Positions 6,141 to 13,874 of a stretch of DNA of 17,758 nt are shown piece by piece. The translations under genes were made by a program, and so were the position numbers. Positions within the stretch are counted from its first letter, which is position 1. The number at the start of each line of letters is the position of its first letter. Where the stretch lies: contig CAYZVX010000061.1 of the NCBI GenBank assembly GCA_964482055.1, forward strand, positions 1 to 17,758, read 5' to 3'. The notes under the pieces were generated by a model. It was given only the letters and a program-made list of their open reading frames with translations. It searched no databases and was not told the DNA's origin. This DNA is from G020354085 sp964482055 (lineage in GTDB: Bacteria; Pseudomonadota; Gammaproteobacteria; Acidiferrobacterales; Sulfurifustaceae).

Positions 6141-6983
6141 ATGGATGCCGCCACAAGACACCTTCAGGTCCTTTCCGCCGCCATTCTCGGGATCATGCGG
6201 CCGCTCGCGCGCGTGCTCCTTCGCAACGGCATGACCTTCCAGACTTTCTCGGAAATTGCCAAACGGGTCTTCGTCGAGGTCGGGATGGCGAAGTTTTCGA
6301 TCGAGGGGAAGAAACAGACAATCTCGCGCGTGGCGATCTTGACCGGGCTGTCGCGCAAGGAGGTGCAGCGGGTACTGAACCAGAAGGCGCCGGGAGACGC
6401 TGAGCCACACGAGCGATACAACCGGGCGTCTCGCGTCGTGGCGGGCTGGGTGCGCGATCCCGAGTTTGCGAACGAAGACGGGAAGCCGGCGGCTTTGCCG
6501 CTCGAAGGTGAGCCCGGCTTTGTGCAGCTCGTGAAGCGTTACAGCGGCGACATGCCCGCCCGCGCGGTGCTGGACGAGCTACTGCGGGTCGGCGTCGTCC
6601 GGACGATCGAGGGTGGCCGCATCAAGCTCGTGTCGCGCGCCTACGTGCCACGGACCAGCGATCTCGACAAGATCGCCATCATGGGCACGGACGTCGCTGA
6701 CCTGATCGAGACCATCGATCACAACCTGGAGTACGGCAAACGCGATCCGTTCTTCCAGCGCAAGGTGATGTACGACAACGTGCCGGACGATGCGGCCCGG
6801 GAATTCCGCGAGCTCAGTGCCGAGCAGTCCCAGGCGCTGATGGAAAAACTGGACAAGTGGCTGTCCCAGCACGACCGCGACTTGAATCCGGCTGTTAGCG
6901 GCACGGGCCGCAAGCGCGTCGGTGTCGGCATTTACTTCTTCGAGGAGAATCTGGCGTCACAGCCAGGGGAGGAATCAAAGTGA
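6141..6983 (+). CDS. DUF6502 family protein with helix-turn-helix
   Basis: A 280-residue protein matching the DUF6502 pattern. The N-terminal helix MRPLARVLLRNGMTFQTFSEIAKRVFVEV (about residues 19-47) is followed by a helix-turn-helix-like TISRVAILTGLSRKEVQRVL (60-79) and a long C-terminal part of unknown role. No signal peptide or membrane segment is seen, so it is probably cytoplasmic. Its function is not established; a DNA-binding regulator is an inference from the helix-turn-helix. An in-frame ATG at 6102 would add 13 residues encoded by the palindrome. I prefer 6141, because the upstream start would fall inside the operator and homology begins later. No clear ribosome binding site precedes 6141, so the mRNA may be nearly leaderless or the start uncertain. 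The stop overlaps the DUF5666 GTG by four bases. Confidence 0.82.
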   Translation: MDAATRHLQVLSAAILGIMRPLARVLLRNGMTFQTFSEIAKRVFVEVGMAKFSIEGKKQTISRVAILTGLSRKEVQRVLNQKAPGDAEPHERYNRASRVVAGWVRDPEFANEDGKPAALPLEGEPGFVQLVKRYSGDMPARAVLDELLRVGVVRTIEGGRIKLVSRAYVPRTSDLDKIAIMGTDVADLIETIDHNLEYGKRDPFFQRKVMYDNVPDDAAREFRELSAEQSQALMEKLDKWLSQHDRDLNPAVSGTGRKRVGVGIYFFEENLASQPGEESK

Positions 6984-7959
6984 GCCCGGCAATTGTCAAT
7001 CGGATCCTGCTCAGCGCCGTCCTCTCCACCACCCTCGCCGGGTGCGGAGGTGCGGATACGACGGCGAGCGGCGGAACCGGCGGCACTGGGATTAGTACCG
7101 GTGTCATCACCGGTTTCGGCAGCGTCGTCGTCAACGGCGTGCACTTCGACGAGTCGAACGCTAGTGTATCGATCAACGACCGCCCCGGTTCGGGGACCCA
7201 CAAGGGGCTCAAGGTCGGCATGACCGTGAAGGTCAAGGGCAGCTTCGCGCCTGACGGGGCGAGCGGCACAGCCACCGACATCGAGGCGGAGCACGAAGTG
7301 GAAGGCAAGATCGCCAGCGTCGACAGTGCCAACCAGAGCTTTATCGTGCTCGGCCAGACGATCATACCGATGCGCGGACGCTCTATGATGGCATTCCCGC
7401 CGGATTCAGCGGCCTCGCGCCGGGCATGAAAGTGGAGGTTTATGGCCTGCGTGATGCGAGCGGCATACACGCGACGCTCATCGAGGCCGCAGACACGGAC
7501 TTCGACGAAGAGGTGCGGGGGGTGGTGAGCAACCTGAACCTGACGGCGGCCACCTTCATGATTGGCGGTCTCACCGTCCACTACGACAGCACGACACAGG
7601 TCGAGCATGGGACTCTGGCCGTCGACCTGAAGAATGGTGCGGCCGTCGAAGTGCACTTCGACAGCGCCCATGCCATGGCGAACCATGCGACCAAAATCGT
7701 GTTCGAGGACATCGAGGACCACAAGTTCGAGGCTCGCGATGGCGATGAGACGGAGGTCGAAGGTTACGTATCGAGCTACGAAAGCGTCGCGGGTACGTTC
7801 CGGATCGGCAGCGTAACGGTAAAGGTGACCGGCACGACCAAGTACGAGGGTAACGGAACGCTGGGCAACGACATCAAGGTTGAAGTCAAGGGAACAATGA
7901 CGGATGGCGTGCTCGTCGCCAGGGAAATCGCATTCGAGGGTAGTTCCCACGGGTCCTAA
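6980..7959 (+). pseudogene. DUF5666 lipoprotein gene with a frameshift
   Basis: The first frame gives a lipoprotein signal with LAGC (Cys22), a Gly/Thr-rich linker and the DUF5666 opening GVITGFGSVVVNGVHFD, then repeats of small beta-rich modules (KVGMTVKVKGSF). After VLGQTIIP the frame goes wrong. The next frame continues the family pattern at once (TLYDGIPAGFSGLAPGMKVEVYG) and runs to a TAA at 7957-7959. The break is near 7367-7370, where one G seems lost (CCGAT for CCGGAT). The intact product would be about 326 residues, anchored by lipid and facing the periplasm or surface. The GTG start overlaps the DUF6502 stop and has a strong GGGGAGG seven bases upstream. It is either a young pseudogene or a sequencing error; both halves still look well conserved. 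Confidence 0.8.
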
Positions 7960-7986
7960 TCCGCTTTGACCCGTGTATGCCTGGAG

Positions 7987-8018
7987 CCCGCCTCTTCCCC
8001 GTTGGGGGAGGCGGGTTT
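7987..8018. terminator. GC-rich hairpin between DUF5666 and gspN
   Basis: CCCGCCTC (7987-7994) pairs with GAGGCGGG (8008-8015) and CCCC (7997-8000) with GGGG (8004-8007), with a TT bulge and a GTT loop. Only TTT follows on the plus strand. It lies between convergent units, 28 bases after the DUF5666 stop and 47 before the gspN stop, and may end transcription from both sides. Confidence 0.6.
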
Positions 8019-8064
8019 CAGCCGGGACAGCAGAAGAGCTGTTCGCCCGCCGAGCCCACGGGCG

Positions 8065-8859
8065 TTACGGCACGAGGACGTTGGCCAGGGGCAGCGTCAA
8101 CGTCGCGTTGAGCGCCCGCCGCCCGCCGCCCTGATCGGGTCCGAGCAAGTTGAGCAGCAGGTCGAGCTGCGGATCCGGTTGCGCGGCCGCCGCGCTGCCC
8201 TGGAAGCGCAGCACGCCGGTCGTGGTCTGCCACTGTCCCTGGCCGTTCAATTGCAGCCGCCCGTTCACGGTGGCGAGCGTGAGTTGCGCGTTCTCGCCCT
8301 GACCGTTGACGTCGAGGCGATAATCGCCGAGCGGGTTGGCGCCGCCGGCGCGGGCGCCAGCGCCTTGCCAGGTGAGCTCCGCGCTGCCGCGCAGCCCGCT
8401 GTCGCTTACCTCCAGGCTCGCCGTGCGCAGGCGAATCTGTCCCTTCGGGTCGATCAGCGCGGCCGGCGCGTACAGCAGCGGTGCCAGTTCGGCGGGAAGC
8501 GCTGCCTCGAAGTCCGTGAGCGTGAGACTGCGGTAGCCCGCGCGTACCGCCCCTTTCCCCTGAGTCTGGCCGCCGCTGAGCTGCACGTTGAGGTGCAGGC
8601 GGCCGGCGATGAGCCACAGCGGATTGACCGACCACTTCATCTGCCCGATCTCGCGCGCGCCCTTGACCATCACCAACCGGCCGCCGCCCCGCCACACGCT
8701 ACCTTCGGGATCCTCCAGTTGCACGGCCTTACGGCTCGCGCGGGTGATGCCGTCGGCGAGCCACGCCGCCGGCAGTGTCGCGACGAGAAAGACGAGATAA
8801 AGGAGTAACGCGCCTGTGCCCATTGCGAGGGCGCGACGCCAGCCGCCGGCGCCGGTCAT
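8065..8859 (-). CDS. gspN: Type II secretion system protein N
   Basis: A 264-residue inner-membrane protein of the GspN family. A single hydrophobic segment near residues 13-34 (LAMGTGALLLYLVFLVATLP) is followed by a periplasmic part with LEDPEGSVWRGGG and GRLHLNVQLSGGQTQG, typical of the family. GspN is an accessory protein found in only some type II systems, and its exact role is not settled. Its ATG overlaps the gspM stop by four bases (ATGA), so it is translated with the operon and is its last visible gene. Length and motifs are normal. Confidence 0.88.
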   Translation of the reverse strand: MTGAGGWRRALAMGTGALLLYLVFLVATLPAAWLADGITRASRKAVQLEDPEGSVWRGGGRLVMVKGAREIGQMKWSVNPLWLIAGRLHLNVQLSGGQTQGKGAVRAGYRSLTLTDFEAALPAELAPLLYAPAALIDPKGQIRLRTASLEVSDSGLRGSAELTWQGAGARAGGANPLGDYRLDVNGQGENAQLTLATVNGRLQLNGQGQWQTTTGVLRFQGSAAAAQPDPQLDLLLNLLGPDQGGGRRALNATLTLPLANVLVP

Positions 8860-9398
8860 GATCCCGCGGTGCGCAGCGTCAGTTGCGCGTTGACCATGCC
8901 CGGCGTCGCCTGGGCATCGAAGGCGGCACTCTCAACCGAGATGGCGGCCTGCTTTTGCAGGTCGCCGAGGAACGTGAGCAGCCCGTTGAAGCTCACGTTT
9001 TCGACCGCCACCTGCACGCCATTCTTGCCGGCTGGCTCGAGCCTCTTGACGTTGCCCTTGAGCCCGTGTGTGGCGGCGAGCTGCTCGACGAAGGCGGGCA
9101 GGTTGCTGATCGGCGTCGTGCTGGCCGGTGCGGTCGCGCGCAGCTGTGTCACCTGTAGCGCCTGCACGCGCATGAGCGCGAGCTGCTCGCGCGCCTGCGG
9201 GATCTTGACGCGCAGGCTCGTGACCTGGCGCTGCATCGGCAACCACAGCGCCAGGTACGCGACGAGCGCAACGAGCACGAGAGCGCCGAGCTTGATGTAC
9301 TGGCGCGCGGTCGGCGGTAACGCTACCCAGCGAGCGCGCAGCGGCGCGGTCCAGGCCGCCGGCAATCGGATGCGCAGGCTGGGCAATTTCAGCTTCAT
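8856..9398 (-). CDS. gspM: Type II secretion system protein M
   Basis: A 180-residue bitopic inner-membrane protein. A short basic cytoplasmic N-terminus is followed by one membrane segment (about residues 37-54, LGALVLVALVAYLALWLP), a periplasmic coiled-coil-like stretch (LRVKIPQAREQLALMRVQA) and a small C-terminal ferredoxin-like domain ending in AQLTLRTAGS. GspM partners GspL in the inner-membrane platform. Start and stop each overlap a neighbour by four bases (ATGA) with gspL and gspN. Residue similarity in this family is low, so the call rests on topology, size and place in the operon. Confidence 0.9.
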   Translation of the reverse strand: MKLKLPSLRIRLPAAWTAPLRARWVALPPTARQYIKLGALVLVALVAYLALWLPMQRQVTSLRVKIPQAREQLALMRVQALQVTQLRATAPASTTPISNLPAFVEQLAATHGLKGNVKRLEPAGKNGVQVAVENVSFNGLLTFLGDLQKQAAISVESAAFDAQATPGMVNAQLTLRTAGS

Positions 9399-10693
9399 GA
9401 CGGCTTGCCCGGGCGCGGCGCCTGCACGCGCAGGCGTCCCTCGAACTGCGCGCCGCGGCTGTTGCTGGACAGGAGCTCGGCATCCATGTTAGCGCTGCGC
9501 AGGTCCTGTTGCAGCGCCTCGAGCGCCTGCGCGCTGGGGGCGAGCACATCGAGGGTGAGGCTGCGCTCGGCGTAGCGCAGCGAGGCGATGCGCACCTGCG
9601 GTTGTTTGCGCAGCGCCGGTGTGGCGCGCGCCAGCAGCGGCACCAGGTCGCCTTCGGCGTTGCCACCGCCGCGTTTTTGCAGCTGTTCGAGACCGCGCGT
9701 CATCTGCTGAGCGGGATCGAGCACGACCTTGGTCTCCGGAAAACTCTTGAGCAGGATGTTGTTCATCTCCGTACGGTAACCCTCGTACTGGTTGCGCAGC
9801 TGCCACCAGTCGATGCTGTTGACGACGAGCGCACCCACGAGCCACAGGCCTAACATGATCGCCGCGGGACGCAGCGGGCGCAGCACGTCGGCGGCCGGGC
9901 TGTGCAGGGCAAACTCGCCTTGCAGCAGGTTGAGCGCCGGCAGTGCCGCGTACTCCCAGTGCCCGGGCGGCTGGGTGGAGGCGTGCACCGCGATACCGAG
10001 CGCCTCGCTCCAGGCGCTGGCGTCGAACTCCGGCGGGGCGCCGAAGACGAGCAGGCTGTCGGGCGCCTGTTGCGCGGCGCGCGCCTCGGTGAGGGCAAGG
10101 CGTAGGATCGCCGGCGGTTCGTTGCCGGCGCGCGGGCAGGCGCTGCCGCTCGCCGCACCGGTGCGCAGCCAGGCATGGGCGTCGGCGAAGGCAATGGCCC
10201 AGGCCTGCGGCGACCACGGCACCGACAGGGAAGCGGGCGCCATGCTGGCCGGTGTGATGCCGGCCTGCGCCAGCACCTTGTTCCAGTCCTGCAGACGCTG
10301 GCGCGAGGTCACGGCAACGGCGAGTCGCCCGCCAGGCTCTTCGACGTAGGCGAAATGCAGGTTCTCCGGGTCCTCGAGGAGCTGATCCTCGAGCGCGTAG
10401 GGCAGGGCCTGCAGGACCTTGGCGCGCGAGCGTGTCGGCAGCGTGGCGTGGGTGAGCAGGGTGTCGGCCGCCGGGGTCCAGACGTGCACGCGGCCGCCGC
10501 CGGTCACGCTCTTGCACGCGAGAATGTCAGCACAGCGCCCGTGCCGCACCTCGGCGCCGCCGGTGCGCCGCCACTCGATCGGGCCGCCCACTTCCGGCCA
10601 GCCGGTGGGCAGCCACAGCTCGACGGTCCCGGCCGCGGGGCGCGCAGCGCTCGCGCCGAGCGCCGCGAGCCGACTAAGCGCCTTCGCCTTCAT
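9395..10693 (-). CDS. gspL: Type II secretion system protein L
   Basis: A 432-residue platform protein that recruits the GspE ATPase. The cytoplasmic domain (about 20-260) has an actin-like fold with the family segment LPYALEDQLLEDPENLHFAY (98-117) and NLLQGEF (255-261). A single membrane segment spans about 275-293. The periplasmic part has a helical stretch and a ferredoxin-like end. The open frame reaches 10954, but the ATG at 10693 is chosen because homology begins there and it gives a 20-base overlap with gspK, normal in this operon, with GGA about nine bases before it. The gene is intact. Confidence 0.92.
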   Translation of the reverse strand: MKAKALSRLAALGASAARPAAGTVELWLPTGWPEVGGPIEWRRTGGAEVRHGRCADILACKSVTGGGRVHVWTPAADTLLTHATLPTRSRAKVLQALPYALEDQLLEDPENLHFAYVEEPGGRLAVAVTSRQRLQDWNKVLAQAGITPASMAPASLSVPWSPQAWAIAFADAHAWLRTGAASGSACPRAGNEPPAILRLALTEARAAQQAPDSLLVFGAPPEFDASAWSEALGIAVHASTQPPGHWEYAALPALNLLQGEFALHSPAADVLRPLRPAAIMLGLWLVGALVVNSIDWWQLRNQYEGYRTEMNNILLKSFPETKVVLDPAQQMTRGLEQLQKRGGGNAEGDLVPLLARATPALRKQPQVRIASLRYAERSLTLDVLAPSAQALEALQQDLRSANMDAELLSSNSRGAQFEGRLRVQAPRPGKPS

Positions 10694-11621
10694 CGGTCGT
10701 GATCCGTACCGGCCGGGCGCGCTGCCACAGCACCTTCGTCTGATTGTCGCCGGCGCGATGAATGACCGCCTCGGTGCGCGACCACAACCGCCCGATGCGC
10801 ACGTCGATGTCGGCGACAAAATAGCTGGTCTGCACGACCGGTGCTGGCTGCGGCAGCGCCGTGCCCGGCGGCAGGGCGCGCTGCAATTCGCCCGTGTCTT
10901 CGAATGGCTTGGCCTCGCGCGCCTGCACGATCTGCTTGGCGATCGTATCGCCACCGGCCGGGAACAGCGCGGCCAGGACCGGTTCGGGGGCGGTGTTCAC
11001 GTTGATCTCGGTGGGGTTGGGAATCGCGATCACGAACGGCCGCAAGGCCTCGACAGTCTCCCGGGTGAAGCCCTTCACCAGCCGCAGCTCATCGACGCTC
11101 ACCAGCAGCTGGTTGCCCGCCCGGTACGGGGGCGAAGCCGTCGCGTATTCTATGTCTTCAGCGCCGTTCGGGCGACTCTGCGCGTCGGCGTCGATCCAGT
11201 CGACCAGGGCCTCGACGAGGCCGGGGTCGAGCTTCAGGCGGTTGAGCAGCCGCTGCAGCACGGCAATGTCGTTGGTGCTCGGCGCATTGTTGCGCAGCAC
11301 GTTGTTCAGGTTGAAGCGCGCCTGGGCATCGGCGGCCTGGATCGCCACCTGGCCGCCCTCGACCGGCAGCACGATGGGCTGCGCCCATTTCTCGCGCAGG
11401 TGGTCGGCCTTCGTGTTGCGCAGGTCCTCATCGAGGTAGAGGGCCGCATAGGCGAGCGCCCCCTGGCGCACGGATTCGACCGATGCGCGGTCGGCGGCGT
11501 TCTCCACCTGGCGAAGCCAGACCTGCTGGCGAAAGCTGAGGTAGGTGGCCACGGTCGCGACGATCGCCACCACCAGCATGGCGGTAAGAAGCGCAAGCCC
11601 GCGTTGCTTGTGCCTAGCCAT
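10674..11621 (-). CDS. gspK: Type II secretion system minor pseudopilin K
   Basis: A 315-residue minor pseudopilin, larger than the others, as is typical of GspK. The leader MARHKQRG ends in the Gly before the prepilin peptidase site. The mature protein begins LALLTAMLVVAIVATVATYL. Position +5 is Thr instead of Glu, the usual GspK exception, which fits its place at the tip with GspI and GspJ. The large inserted helical domain includes FNLNNVLRNN, LVDWIDAD and INVNTAPEPVLAALFP, all familiar GspK segments. The ATG at 11621 overlaps the gspJ stop by eight bases and gives the short leader; the frame is open further upstream, but only inside gspJ. Confidence 0.93.
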   Translation of the reverse strand: MARHKQRGLALLTAMLVVAIVATVATYLSFRQQVWLRQVENAADRASVESVRQGALAYAALYLDEDLRNTKADHLREKWAQPIVLPVEGGQVAIQAADAQARFNLNNVLRNNAPSTNDIAVLQRLLNRLKLDPGLVEALVDWIDADAQSRPNGAEDIEYATASPPYRAGNQLLVSVDELRLVKGFTRETVEALRPFVIAIPNPTEINVNTAPEPVLAALFPAGGDTIAKQIVQAREAKPFEDTGELQRALPPGTALPQPAPVVQTSYFVADIDVRIGRLWSRTEAVIHRAGDNQTKVLWQRARPVRITTDEGEGA

Positions 11622-12270
11622 TGACGAGAAACACGCGCTTGAGCTCGCCGCGCCCCCGTAGCTTGACTGTGAGCTCGACTGCCTGCGGCAACGCGGTGAG
11701 CGACGCGCCCGTGGGCGGCCAGCTGGCCTGGGCGCTCGGTGGGGCGGTGGTAGGCGCCGCTGGCGTGCCGGTGGTCGTGACCGAGGCGCCGCCAATGAAG
11801 CGCACCTGGAAATCCTCGATGTCCTCGAGCAGCACGGTCTCGTTCGCCGTGGTGGTGGGGGCGCGGTCCAAGACCGGCCAGGTGAGACGCCAGAGTTTGC
11901 CGTCTTGGAACTTGTAGGCCACGCGTTGCAGGTCGGAGCGCGCGCCCGCGCTCAGGGTCAGCACGCCGCCGCGGGTGAACTCGAGCGGCGGATCGGCCAG
12001 CGCGCGCGTATCGGTCGGCTGGCCGATCAGCGCCGGCAGCGGCGTGCCGGCGACGCTGCGCACCGCACGCTCGCGCGCGTGCAACAGGTCGTCCTCGATG
12101 CGCAGGAACGCGCGCTGGAGCCCGGTCCAGTAGGCGCGTTCGGCGTCGACGCGGTCGCGGCTCTCCAGGATCTGCATCAGCCCGCCGTAGGCCATGGTGG
12201 AAAAGAGCGCAAATACGCCGATTGCGACGAGCAGCTCGAGCAATGTGAAGCCGCAGTCGCGCCTATTCAT
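11614..12270 (-). CDS. gspJ: Type II secretion system minor pseudopilin J
   Basis: A 218-residue minor pseudopilin. The leader MNRRDCG precedes the cleavage site, and the mature end FTLLELLVAIGVFALFSTMA carries the conserved Glu at +5. Later segments YWTGLQRAFLRIEDDL, LQRVAYKFQDGKLWRLTWPVLDR and ELTVKLRGRGELKRVFLV are typical of GspJ. A Thr/Pro/Ala-rich insert lies at about residues 170-190. The frame is open to 12411, with an ATG at 12333 that would give a 27-residue leader. The ATG at 12270 is preferred for its normal leader length, although no good ribosome binding site precedes it. A 137-base gap separates it from gspI. Confidence 0.9.
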   Translation of the reverse strand: MNRRDCGFTLLELLVAIGVFALFSTMAYGGLMQILESRDRVDAERAYWTGLQRAFLRIEDDLLHARERAVRSVAGTPLPALIGQPTDTRALADPPLEFTRGGVLTLSAGARSDLQRVAYKFQDGKLWRLTWPVLDRAPTTTANETVLLEDIEDFQVRFIGGASVTTTGTPAAPTTAPPSAQASWPPTGASLTALPQAVELTVKLRGRGELKRVFLVNG

Positions 12271-12313
12271 ATGACAGGACGAACGAGCGCAGCGAGTAGG
12301 GCTTCCATTTCGG

Positions 12314-12352
12314 CGCGCGGCCCTCGACTTCATCCCGAAGTCGAAACCGCGC
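12314..12352. repeat. 39-bp intergenic repeat upstream of gspJ
   Basis: It shares its first 18 bases (12314-12331) exactly with 12775-12792 and is similar over a further 21. It contains a perfect hairpin: TCGACTTC (12324-12331), loop ATCCC, GAAGTCGA (12337-12344). It lies in the gspI-gspJ gap. It may be a small palindromic repeat element or the trace of a gene-duplication joint between prepilin genes. Confidence 0.55.
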
Positions 12353-12407
12353 ATGAACCGCGGCGGGCAGCGGCACGGACGATGGAGCGGCGCTGGGGCT
12401 GTTCTCG

Positions 12408-12800
12408 TCATGGCTGGCGCAGAAACCCCCTCACCCGCGCCAGCACGTGATCGCCACCCGCTGCGCGCACCTCGATGTCAATGCGCCGCATCTGGGGAAC
12501 CTCGGTGGTCGAGACCTGCTCACGCACGCGCCACTCGAGGCCGAGCATGCTGGCCTTGTCCTCCCGGGTCTCGAGCGGCGGCCAGTTGCGGGTCAGTCGA
12601 TGGTTGGTGAGGCGGTCTTGCGCGACCCACAGCGCTACCGTGCGGCTGCGCATCTCCGCGGCGATGTCGATGCTCTGCGAGATCACGCGCATGACCGCGC
12701 TCATCGCGACCGCAAGTACCGCGAGCGCGACTACGACCTCGATGAGCGTGAAGCCGCAATCGCGACATCCTTGTCGCGCGGCCCTCGACTTCGTCCGCAA
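12408..12800 (-). CDS. gspI: Type II secretion system minor pseudopilin I
   Basis: A pseudopilin of about 130 residues. CRDCG is followed by FTLIEVVVALAVLAVAMSAV with Glu at +5. The later part (MLGLEWRVREQVSTTEVPQMRRIDIEVRA) is typical of GspI, a partner of J and K at the pseudopilus tip. The start is a problem: there is no in-frame ATG near the prepilin site. The TTG at 12800 is chosen; it gives a 16-residue basic leader and lies 19 bases after the gspH stop. An ATG at 12768, just before the prepilin motif, is out of frame by two bases, as if two bases had been lost from a CG-run. GTG is not available close by. Confidence 0.85.
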   Translation of the reverse strand: MRTKSRAARQGCRDCGFTLIEVVVALAVLAVAMSAVMRVISQSIDIAAEMRSRTVALWVAQDRLTNHRLTRNWPPLETREDKASMLGLEWRVREQVSTTEVPQMRRIDIEVRAAGGDHVLARVRGFLRQP

Positions 12801-12813
12801 GTCTAATCCACGC
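12775..12813. repeat. 39-bp intergenic repeat at the gspI start
   Basis: This is the second copy of the repeat at 12314-12352, with several mismatches in the right part. Its palindrome is weaker: GACTT and AAGTC around seven bases. Read on the minus strand it encodes part of the inferred GspI leader (KSRAAR), the same residues that the other copy would encode ahead of gspJ. Confidence 0.5.
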
Positions 12814-12819
12814 GATCGG

Positions 12820-13425
12820 CTACGACAGACGTTCGTTGCGCGTCGTGCCATTGGCCAAACCTTCCAGCCGCCAGCGGATCTCGCCGGCACTGAAGTCAAC
12901 GGTAAAGGCGGGCAGCAGACCGCTCGGATCGATGAGGATGTCGGCGCGTCCCTGTGCCGCCGGCACGCCGTCGACGCTGGCGGCGCTGATCGCCATGCCG
13001 TCGGGCAGGCGATAGGGTCGGTAGAGCGCGTCGTCAGAGATCTTGCCGAGCTTGCCCTTGTCATCGGGGGTAAGGACCTGGTAGCCGTCGCGCGCGAGCG
13101 CCACGACGTAGATCCGGCCGTTGAGGATCGCCTCTTCCTCGGCGGCCTGTAGCACCATGGCCAGGCGCTGCGCCTCGTCCTTGAGCTGATCGGAAGCGTC
13201 ACGCGTGAGGTTGAGCCCCACCAGCCCGATCACGACCGTGAGGATCAGGAGGATAATGATGAGCTCGAAGAGCGTAAATCCCGCGGAACGCCGATACCCA
13301 CGAGCGGGCGAAGCCTGACCGGCACGCGCGCGCAAGCGTATTCGGGCCGCGTGGCGACGTGCAAAGAAACCTGAGATGCCGCGTCCGTGCGCGGCCGGTG
13401 CCGGCGGGTGGATCAGGGACCCCAT
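12820..13425 (-). CDS. gspH: Type II secretion system minor pseudopilin H
   Basis: A minor pseudopilin with RRSAG, then FTLFELIIILLILTVVIGLV (Glu at +5), followed by NLTRDASDQLKDEAQRLAMVLQAAEEEAI and a C-terminal domain ending WRLEGLANGTTRNERLS. It fits GspH, which joins the pseudopilus between the tip complex and GspG. The start is uncertain. The ATG at 13425 overlaps gspG by 13 bases but gives an unusually long, 47-residue basic leader. A TTG at 13335 gives a 19-residue leader (MRARAGQASPARGYRRSAG). Neither has a good ribosome binding site. The outer limit is given here. Confidence 0.87.
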   Translation of the reverse strand: MGSLIHPPAPAAHGRGISGFFARRHAARIRLRARAGQASPARGYRRSAGFTLFELIIILLILTVVIGLVGLNLTRDASDQLKDEAQRLAMVLQAAEEEAILNGRIYVVALARDGYQVLTPDDKGKLGKISDDALYRPYRLPDGMAISAASVDGVPAAQGRADILIDPSGLLPAFTVDFSAGEIRWRLEGLANGTTRNERLS

Positions 13426-13865
13426 GAACCGATATCGGCGTCGTAACCCTCGCCGCCGGGACGGCCATCGGCGCCGTAGCTGAACACGTCGACCTCGCCG
13501 TGCACGCCGGGGTTGAGATACTGATAGTCATTACCCCACGGATCCTTCGGCAGGCGCTCGATATAGCCGCCGGTCTTCCAGTTGCGCGGCGGTTCGCCGG
13601 TTTCCGGCTTGCGCACCAGCGCCGGCAGGCCCTGGTCCGCGCTGGGATACACGCCGTTGTCGAGGCGGTAGAGCTTAAGCGCGCTCGTGAGCGCGGCGAT
13701 GTCGTGCTTGGCGGCCGCCACCTTGGCGTCATCGGTGCGACCGGTGACGTTGACGATCACGAGGCCGGCGAGGATGCCAAGGATCACGACCACGATCAGC
13801 ACTTCGATGAGCGTCAGTCCGCGCATCGCGTATGGAGCGCGCACAGTACGGGAATCACGCAGCAT
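13413..13865 (-). CDS. gspG: Type II secretion system major pseudopilin G
   Basis: A 150-residue major pseudopilin. MRG precedes LTLIEVLIVVVILGILAGLV with Glu at +5. The core shows ALKLYRLDNGVYPSADQGLPALV, PKDPWGNDYQYLNPG and VFSYGADGRPGGEG, the calcium-binding loop region of GspG. GspG forms the main filament that acts as a piston in the periplasm. The ATG at 13865 has TGAGGA eight bases upstream, overlapping the end of gspF, and gives a 16-residue leader. An internal ATG at 13826 would leave only three leader residues, so the longer start is preferred. Confidence 0.95.
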   Translation of the reverse strand: MLRDSRTVRAPYAMRGLTLIEVLIVVVILGILAGLVIVNVTGRTDDAKVAAAKHDIAALTSALKLYRLDNGVYPSADQGLPALVRKPETGEPPRNWKTGGYIERLPKDPWGNDYQYLNPGVHGEVDVFSYGADGRPGGEGYDADIGSWGP

Positions 13866-13874
13866 GGCTTGTCC

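Noticed and set aside
5652..6410. Minus-strand frame of about 252 codons before and into DUF6502
   Set aside because: It runs antisense through the palindrome and the start of a gene with clear family identity, and has no recognisable motif.
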